From positions 434,001 to 498,000 of the forward strand of contig JAGVSM010002703.1 of the NCBI GenBank assembly GCA_022494885.1: a DNA stretch of 64,000 bases. The letters are read 5' to 3'. Shown here piece by piece: positions 58,962 through 64,000 of the stretch (position 1 is its first letter; each line of letters opens with the position of its first letter). This DNA is from Micrasema longulum (lineage: Eukaryota > Arthropoda > Insecta > Trichoptera > Brachycentridae). The translations under genes were made by a program, and so were the position numbers. The notes under the pieces are model-generated. The model had not been told where the DNA came from. It made no database searches and saw only the letters and a program-made list of their open reading frames with translations.

Positions 58962-60277
58962 TTATATTGAGGGATTTTCTTCACTGCTGGGAGGTTTAAG
59001 TAAATATTCGGGGCATCTTTGAACTTCCACCTTCGTAACTTTCATGGCAACCCCTTCCGGTAAGTTTCTTTCCAAATATTCTAGAAGAGTGTCCGCACTA
59101 GATCCGGTCAGCTTATGTAGATGAATAAAGTGATAATAGGTCCTTATTTCATATTGAACTTTATGTTTCTTGAAAATGTGAACGCATTTAAGAAGCGTAT
59201 ATCTTTCCTTCTCAGCTTTTCGTATGGCCCAACTGAAAAAAAAATCTTTGTTATAAACCACTGTAATATCATCTCGCATTCTCTATCAAATTGAGTCTAC
59301 AGGGACATTGTTGAAATCACATCTGAAGAAACATTCTTATCTCTTCATTAAACACTCCTCTCTTTTGCTTCTTTTATTTCCTATTGAATACTAGTATCAA
59401 ATTTATTTATTTATATACAAGGGTTGATTTTAATATATTTTCATAAAGTTAAATAGGCCAATTTTTGCCCCAAACCGCAGTTGAAACTCGTTTTATTAGC
59501 CAAAACTGAAACTTCAGTCGGTCACTAAAGTTATAAGTATTTAGTGTATTTTTTATTTTTTTAAATTAATTTTTCTTATTTAAAAAAAAATCACATTTTT
59601 TAAATTAAAATCGCATTGTAATTCATGTGAGAGACATAATATACTCTTATAATAAAAATACATTTGTCACTTCGGAACATACCTGTGGGACAGTGAAGTG
59701 GTTACATCCACCAACAATATGATTTGTAAAAAAATTTCAAAACACGATTTTGTAATATTGTTGGTTATTGAAATAAATAATTGGTGATTTTTCACTGCAA
59801 TGTTTCACAGTCCCTGGATTGGCACATGAAGGGTAAGACAAGACTGACCATCTTGCTCTGTGTATACTATAAATTATGTACAAATGCAGTACCCTATGCA
59901 CCGTTAGATTCGGATAAGGGACTGATAATGATGATGACGAACAATATACCTTTTCCCGACTTCAACTCCTAAGTGGCGAGCTGCTGCTGTTGTAAACCAA
60001 GAGTAACTTTTCAGAACGGCCGGATCATTTCCTTTGATTTCTAACTCGATTCTTTTGAATAATTTATCTGGTTCTGTTTGTGTGATCGTAGTTGCCACTT
60101 GTTTTGGAAGAATTTCCGTCGTTGTTGAGTAAAACGACTCCAAAGCCAAATTTCTTAAAATCAAACCATTACGGAAGGGATTCTGAAAAATACAAGTAAA
60201 ATAATCATTACCTTAATTTAACTGGTAAGTAATTTATACAAAAACTAATTTAAGTAGCGTACCCTTAAAATATTCAT
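58962..60277 (-). CDS. mRpS10: Mitochondrial ribosomal protein S10, three exons, complete
   Basis: Exons in transcript order: 60277-60263, 60182-59950, 59232-58962. Phases agree; 172 aa. The first exon holds only ATG and four more codons ('MNILR') before a GTACGC donor. The protein contains '[20 protein letters not shown]' and '[17 protein letters not shown]', then '[20 protein letters not shown]', '[20 protein letters not shown]' and '[17 protein letters not shown]', which match animal MRPS10 (uS10 family). The basic, hydroxyl-rich first ~25 residues fit a mitochondrial import signal. It is part of the small mitoribosomal subunit head. A minus-strand AATAAA is at 58884-58879. Intron 2 contains an S2 piece ending 9 bp from the donor. 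Jupiter lies upstream on the other strand. Confidence 0.93.
59285..59400 (+). mobile_element. LINE tail fragment (CR1/jockey-like)
   Basis: '[13 protein letters not shown]' in one frame, after GACATTGTTG, resembles the 'LPLFKSRLKKRLLSL' end seen at 3300-3350. Very short; it lies in mRpS10 just upstream of exon 3. Confidence 0.35.
59795..59940 (+). mobile_element. SINE S2 3' piece in mRpS10 intron 2
   Basis: CACAGTCCCTGGATTGGCAC, CTGACCATCTTGC, AATGCAGTACCCTATGCACC, ending GGGACTGATAATGATGATGA. The last bases are about 9 bp from the mRpS10 exon 2 donor. Confidence 0.55.
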
Positions 60278-60593
60278 GATAATTTTGTAGTATTATTTAT
60301 TCAAAAAATGTTAAACCGGTATGACACAAAGAAAATATTAATTTAATTTACTTTTGTTAACCTAAAAATTTGACAGTTAGTGCAGAAAGTAAAGTATTGT
60401 ACAGTATGAAGTAGTATTAGGAACCATTGGGAATCAAGAATCAAGACAGTTTAACCAATAGAAGTAGGTATCGAAAATGCAATGATCGTTGGGCAGGTAG
60501 GTACGTAGATTGTAGGTGCGTAAAGTTGTAGGTGCGTAAAGAAGTTGTAGGTGCGAAAACAAACGAAATCGATCAAGTTAAGTCCAGTCTAAG

Positions 60594-60740
60594 ATTTTGG
60601 TTTATCTGATCATACCACGTCTTCTTTGGTCGTCCTCATCTCACGTTACCGTTCATTTTCGCCATATGTACTTGTTTTACCATTCTTTCGTAATCCATTC
60701 GTTCTACGTGACCAAACTATTTCAGAGACCGTAGGTTCTA
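60594..60740 (-). mobile_element. RTE-like LINE fragment
   Basis: Minus strand: 'FGHVERMDYERMVKQVHMAK', a stop, then 'GRPKKTWYDQINQNLR'. This matches the FGHVERMD…GRPRKT block of the RTE-like LINE at 19590-20530. Two in-frame stops. It lies upstream of mRpS10. Confidence 0.6.
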
Positions 60741-60744
60741 TAAA

Positions 60745-61990
60745 TATAATAGTAACTACTTTCAATGAACCCAAAGGCTTGGTTTGTAGATTTTTCAATA
60801 ATATAATACATGGGGGTTCGATTTGAAATTATTTGAAAGGATTAAAACTAATTCATAGCTTATTATGTTCTTAATTTCCGAGATCCAGAGATTAAAAAAA
60901 TGATATTTGATTAGTCGTATTTGAAAATATTTTCTGTACATAGAATTATAAATAGTTATTCTATGCTTTTGTATCTATACACATTTTTTAAATTTAATAT
61001 TTTAAAAACAAGTAAAAATATTTTCAATTCATATTTCAATCTAGCAAAGATAAATAAAATTTTACTTATATTTCACACGAGATGCAGCACTAATCACCCG
61101 CCTTGTGTTCCATCCAACCTTAGTTCCGGAACCTAACTTATAGTCAGTAAACGTGAGCAGTGTAAAAAGGTGTGACATATAACTTTGAATTCCCAATAAA
61201 CTAACATAGGCAATTAGCCTTTTGTACTCTTATTACCTATTACGCGTTTTTCACGGCAATGTTCACGCGATAACGCTTATTTTTTTAAAAACATAATTTA
61301 AAACTATCATAATATAAAGCATCATGTAAGTTAAATTATACGTGTGTTTATTTTCAGATTTTTTTTTTCGTTTTTATAGTATTACATAAAATGTTATAAA
61401 CGTTTAGGTTGCATTACATAACTCGCAGTAAAAGTAATATTTAATTTTGTGGAAAAACTAGAATAATAAATTGTCACAAGAATTAGGATAATAAAATAAG
61501 GGTAGGGTAGGAACTTAATCAGGTCACGTATTTAAAATAAAATAAAACAAATCAGAAATTTGTGTCATTGTACCCTAAAATCAAAACACACACTTTCATT
61601 TTATTTTTCAAATTCGGAAATACCGAATGAAGTACTAGGTATTTTCAAATCTTTGTTTTAAAAATTTGGTTTCGCATGTAATAAAATAGTAAGAAAAGTA
61701 TAACCATTCCATTGTTAATAGAATAATTAGTTTGACTCTTTTCTCAATTTGACGTTTCATTTGGATACGTAAAATGAAAGAGTAGATAAAATTTATATAG
61801 GCCAAAAAGAGACAACATACTGTTCGTATTTCGCATTTAGTTTCTGCTGTTCGTCTTCGATCCATATCCGCAAAACCGTTTCAAACCGGTGAAAAGCAGA
61901 AGACAACGTTCTTTTTGTCGTTGCTGGGCGTTGATTTGAAAAAACAGTCACCTCCTATTATATTTTTCCGTTCTCTCAACGGAAGTTATA
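60745..61990. other. Intergenic DNA between mRpS10 and Jupiter
   Basis: AT-rich. Both genes start toward this interval, so their promoters should be here, but no TATA or Inr could be chosen with confidence. Confidence 0.4.
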
Positions 61991-62078
61991 ATTTTGTCTA
62001 TATTCCACTAAGTAATAACGTAAGTTTACTCTCTTTTACTGATTTATAAATTTTAATTACAGATAATTGGTCGAAAGC

Positions 62079-62135
62079 GTGAGTGAGTCACGGTGCCGGA
62101 CAAATCGTGATTCTTTATTCTTTTTCCTTTTTCAG
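62079..62135 (+). other. 57-bp 5' UTR intron of Jupiter
   Basis: GTGAGTGAGT donor, a strong T/C-rich tract (TTCTTTTTCCTTTTTCAG) and acceptor 8 bp upstream of the ATG. An AG at 62061-62062 leaves open a 16-nt exon (62063-62078). Confidence 0.5.
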
Positions 62136-62143
62136 ATTCGAAG

Positions 62144-62485
62144 ATGTCTTCTACCAGCGTAAACGTAGGAATTTCTGGCGATGCCAAGATTAGTAGCCGC
62201 GTGTTGAAGCCGCCGGGCGGTGGCCACACAGACATCTTCGCCCCCCCCGAAGAACAGGTCCTGAAGCCCAGGCCGAAGAATAATCAGCAGAATTCGGCGA
62301 TGATGGGTGAAATCATGGGTAAAAGTGTTGATTCTAATGGCACTAAACAAAATGGCGCCAAGGAAGCGTGTCCCGCCGGCGACGGGCCCGTGTGTGCCCC
62401 AAAGCCAGTGGAAGTCCCCAAGGCATCTGAACCCGCACCTAGAGGAAGAGTTCCTCCCGGCGGGTTCTCATCCGGCCTGTGGTAG
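62144..62485 (+). CDS. Jupiter: Jupiter / JPT-family microtubule-associated protein
   Basis: 113 aa in one coding exon, stop 62483-62485. The N-terminal 'SSRVLKPPGGGHTDIF' is the family's core motif (RVLxPPGGGSxxxF of JPT1/HN1 and fly Jupiter), and the end 'PRGRVPPGGFSSGLW' mirrors the (R)xNPPGGKSS terminus of vertebrate JPT1. The middle is low-complexity, rich in A, P, G and K, and likely disordered. Fly Jupiter binds microtubules. The ATG lies in the first 10 bp after a splice acceptor, and the preceding small intron argues against a recent retrocopy. A longer isoform with other 5' exons cannot be excluded. Poly(A) signal AATAAA at 63839-63844 would give a ~1.37-kb 3' UTR. Confidence 0.88.
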   Translation: MSSTSVNVGISGDAKISSRVLKPPGGGHTDIFAPPEEQVLKPRPKNNQQNSAMMGEIMGKSVDSNGTKQNGAKEACPAGDGPVCAPKPVEVPKASEPAPRGRVPPGGFSSGLW

Positions 62486-63870
62486 AACGATTCATTTATC
62501 GCTAACAGCTTTTATTTGAAAGGACAAAATATTTATATATGCTATAAAGACAACATGACAACTCGACTCAGTATAATAACATTTAATTTTTTCCCTTACA
62601 TATAGATTTCCAAAAAAATAAAATGTCTTCCATGGAATATTTCAAAGGCATCTTCACGAGATAGTGAAATTTTTGGTAAAATAAGACATTAATTTTATTA
62701 TGCTTGAAAGGGACCAATATACTGGTTTGCGAGACCTATTATTTTCATTTTAAATTTAATTAAAACAATCTTTGTCTCATTAATTCACACCGTTTCATAG
62801 TTTATTTTATTCATTTTCGTCATCATCATTCATTTGTAAAATTTACTATGTACCTTATACGAATTCCAAAATTATTGTGTAGCTTTTTATAGAATTAGGG
62901 AACTTCCTGAAATATTTGAGATGCCACAAAATACAATTTCGTCTTCGTAGTACTAATGCTAAAATGTTAAATAAATTTTCCACGTAAAATCTTCCCGGAC
63001 ATTGTCTTCCCTCTGTACACGACAATTATTATGGAATATGTATTTATTTTATGTATGTATTAATTGCTCTCGTTTTAAATTAACCAAAAGTGATATAATA
63101 TTTATTTAAGTTGCATTTATTAAGATAATCTTTAATATTAATTTTAGTTTGTGCATTTTGCACATAAAACATCCGCACAGTGGCCATTTTAGTGTCCCGA
63201 GTGATTAGTATCATCTTAACCCGAGAGTTTGTCTTTAGCGATATATATGAATACATTGACTTAGATCCAAATGTTGAACAGACACATCATCGATGTGTTT
63301 GTTCCAACTTGTGGTGCTAAATTAGGTTCTCAATGGCTTTCTCTCTTTTAATCTTGAGAATCATTTTATGTGACGTTTGCCTTAACCAATCCAACAGTAT
63401 CAGTATAATACTTATATTGATAAGCTTATTGGTGTTTTCTTCGATGGTTTTACTCTCCAAATTGTGGTAGCGAGTTTGATAAGTTCTTATTGAGCTTGAA
63501 TGACCAAATTATGATGCCACCATTTTGAAACATTTTGTGGTTATTCTACTGTTAATGTTCTTAAAATATGATATCATATTTAAAATCTAAAGAATATACT
63601 CGATTATTCGATACAAAAGCGAGTTGGTCAATGTATGTTGTAATGTGCGTGTCTTCATGTAACTTTGTAAAGACGAATCTTTATGCATTTAATGCAAGTT
63701 GATAGAAATACCAAATATAAATATGTATGTTCACAGTGAGTACTGTTCACTATTGGATACAATGATGACTGAATTTGATGTACTTACTTACATGACCTTT
63801 TTTCCACTATTTACTAATAGTTTTTGTATTTATTGGTAAATAAATTGAAATTTTATACTTGCAACAACTC
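62486..63870 (+). other. Jupiter 3' UTR (probable)
   Basis: AT-rich, no ORF or repeat recognised. The best terminal poly(A) signal is at 63839-63844. Confidence 0.4.
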
Positions 63871-64000
63871 TTTTATTTCATTGTTATAATATTTTTGTGA
63901 TGTTGATCGAAATTCCCATTTAACAGTTCGATTCATTCATTACCATACATGGAGCCACTATTGTTCTGATGAAAAGGTCTTAGTCACTCTATTGTGTTGC

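Noticed and set aside
1..64000. CRISPR array, operon, bacterial defence system
   Set aside because: No spaced direct repeats, no compact gene clusters, and clear spliceosomal introns; this is eukaryotic nuclear DNA.

Overview
The window looks like nuclear DNA from an insect. It is AT-rich, its genes have short exons and long introns, and its proteins are arthropod-like: an AIP1/flare-type WD40 protein, a BTB-C2H2 zinc-finger protein and a Jupiter-family protein. The spaces between exons are filled with non-LTR retrotransposon remnants, tRNA-derived SINEs and MITE-like DNA elements. The order cannot be fixed from sequence alone; the repeat mix would suit Hemiptera or Lepidoptera.

Layout. Positions 1-8,900 are almost all transposon debris: LINE fragments, a 780-bp TA-flanked element, a microsatellite and several SINE copies. 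Positions 8,945-15,785 (+) carry the last four recognisable exons of an SLC22-type organic solute transporter whose N-terminal half is not visible here. Positions 15,786-22,298 are intergenic, with LINE, SINE and possibly solo-LTR remnants. Positions 22,299-45,180 (+) hold a complete 12-exon gene for actin-interacting protein 1 (WDR1/flare, 609 aa). Its introns contain a nearly full-length but dead CR1/jockey-like LINE in antisense, several SINEs and four MITE-type insertions. Positions 47,739-57,010 (-) hold a five-exon BTB/POZ gene with two C2H2 fingers, tail to tail with AIP1; a Penelope-like fragment lies in its first intron. Positions 58,962-60,277 (-) encode mitochondrial ribosomal protein S10 in three exons. 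Positions 62,144-62,485 (+) encode a Jupiter/JPT-family microtubule-associated protein, head to head with mRpS10.

The host genes do not form a pathway; they are a transporter, an actin-disassembly cofactor, a transcription factor, a mitoribosomal protein and a microtubule protein. I found no CRISPR array, operon-like defence locus, functional tRNA or rRNA gene, and no clearly new biological system.

The most interesting material is transposon archaeology and gene-structure detail: (i) a 104-bp MITE nested in another MITE, with empty sites in sister copies; (ii) a tandem dimer of a ~265-bp repeat inside an RTE-like LINE, with an 11-bp target duplication; (iii) two SINE families with different tRNA-like heads that appear to share one upstream module; (iv) two SINE 3' ends sitting 9-18 bp from splice donors of minus-strand genes; (v) a possible 3-nt microexon and a CArg-box match in AIP1. 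All calls were made by eye from the sequence; repeat-family names are provisional labels (S1-S4, R, M1, U).
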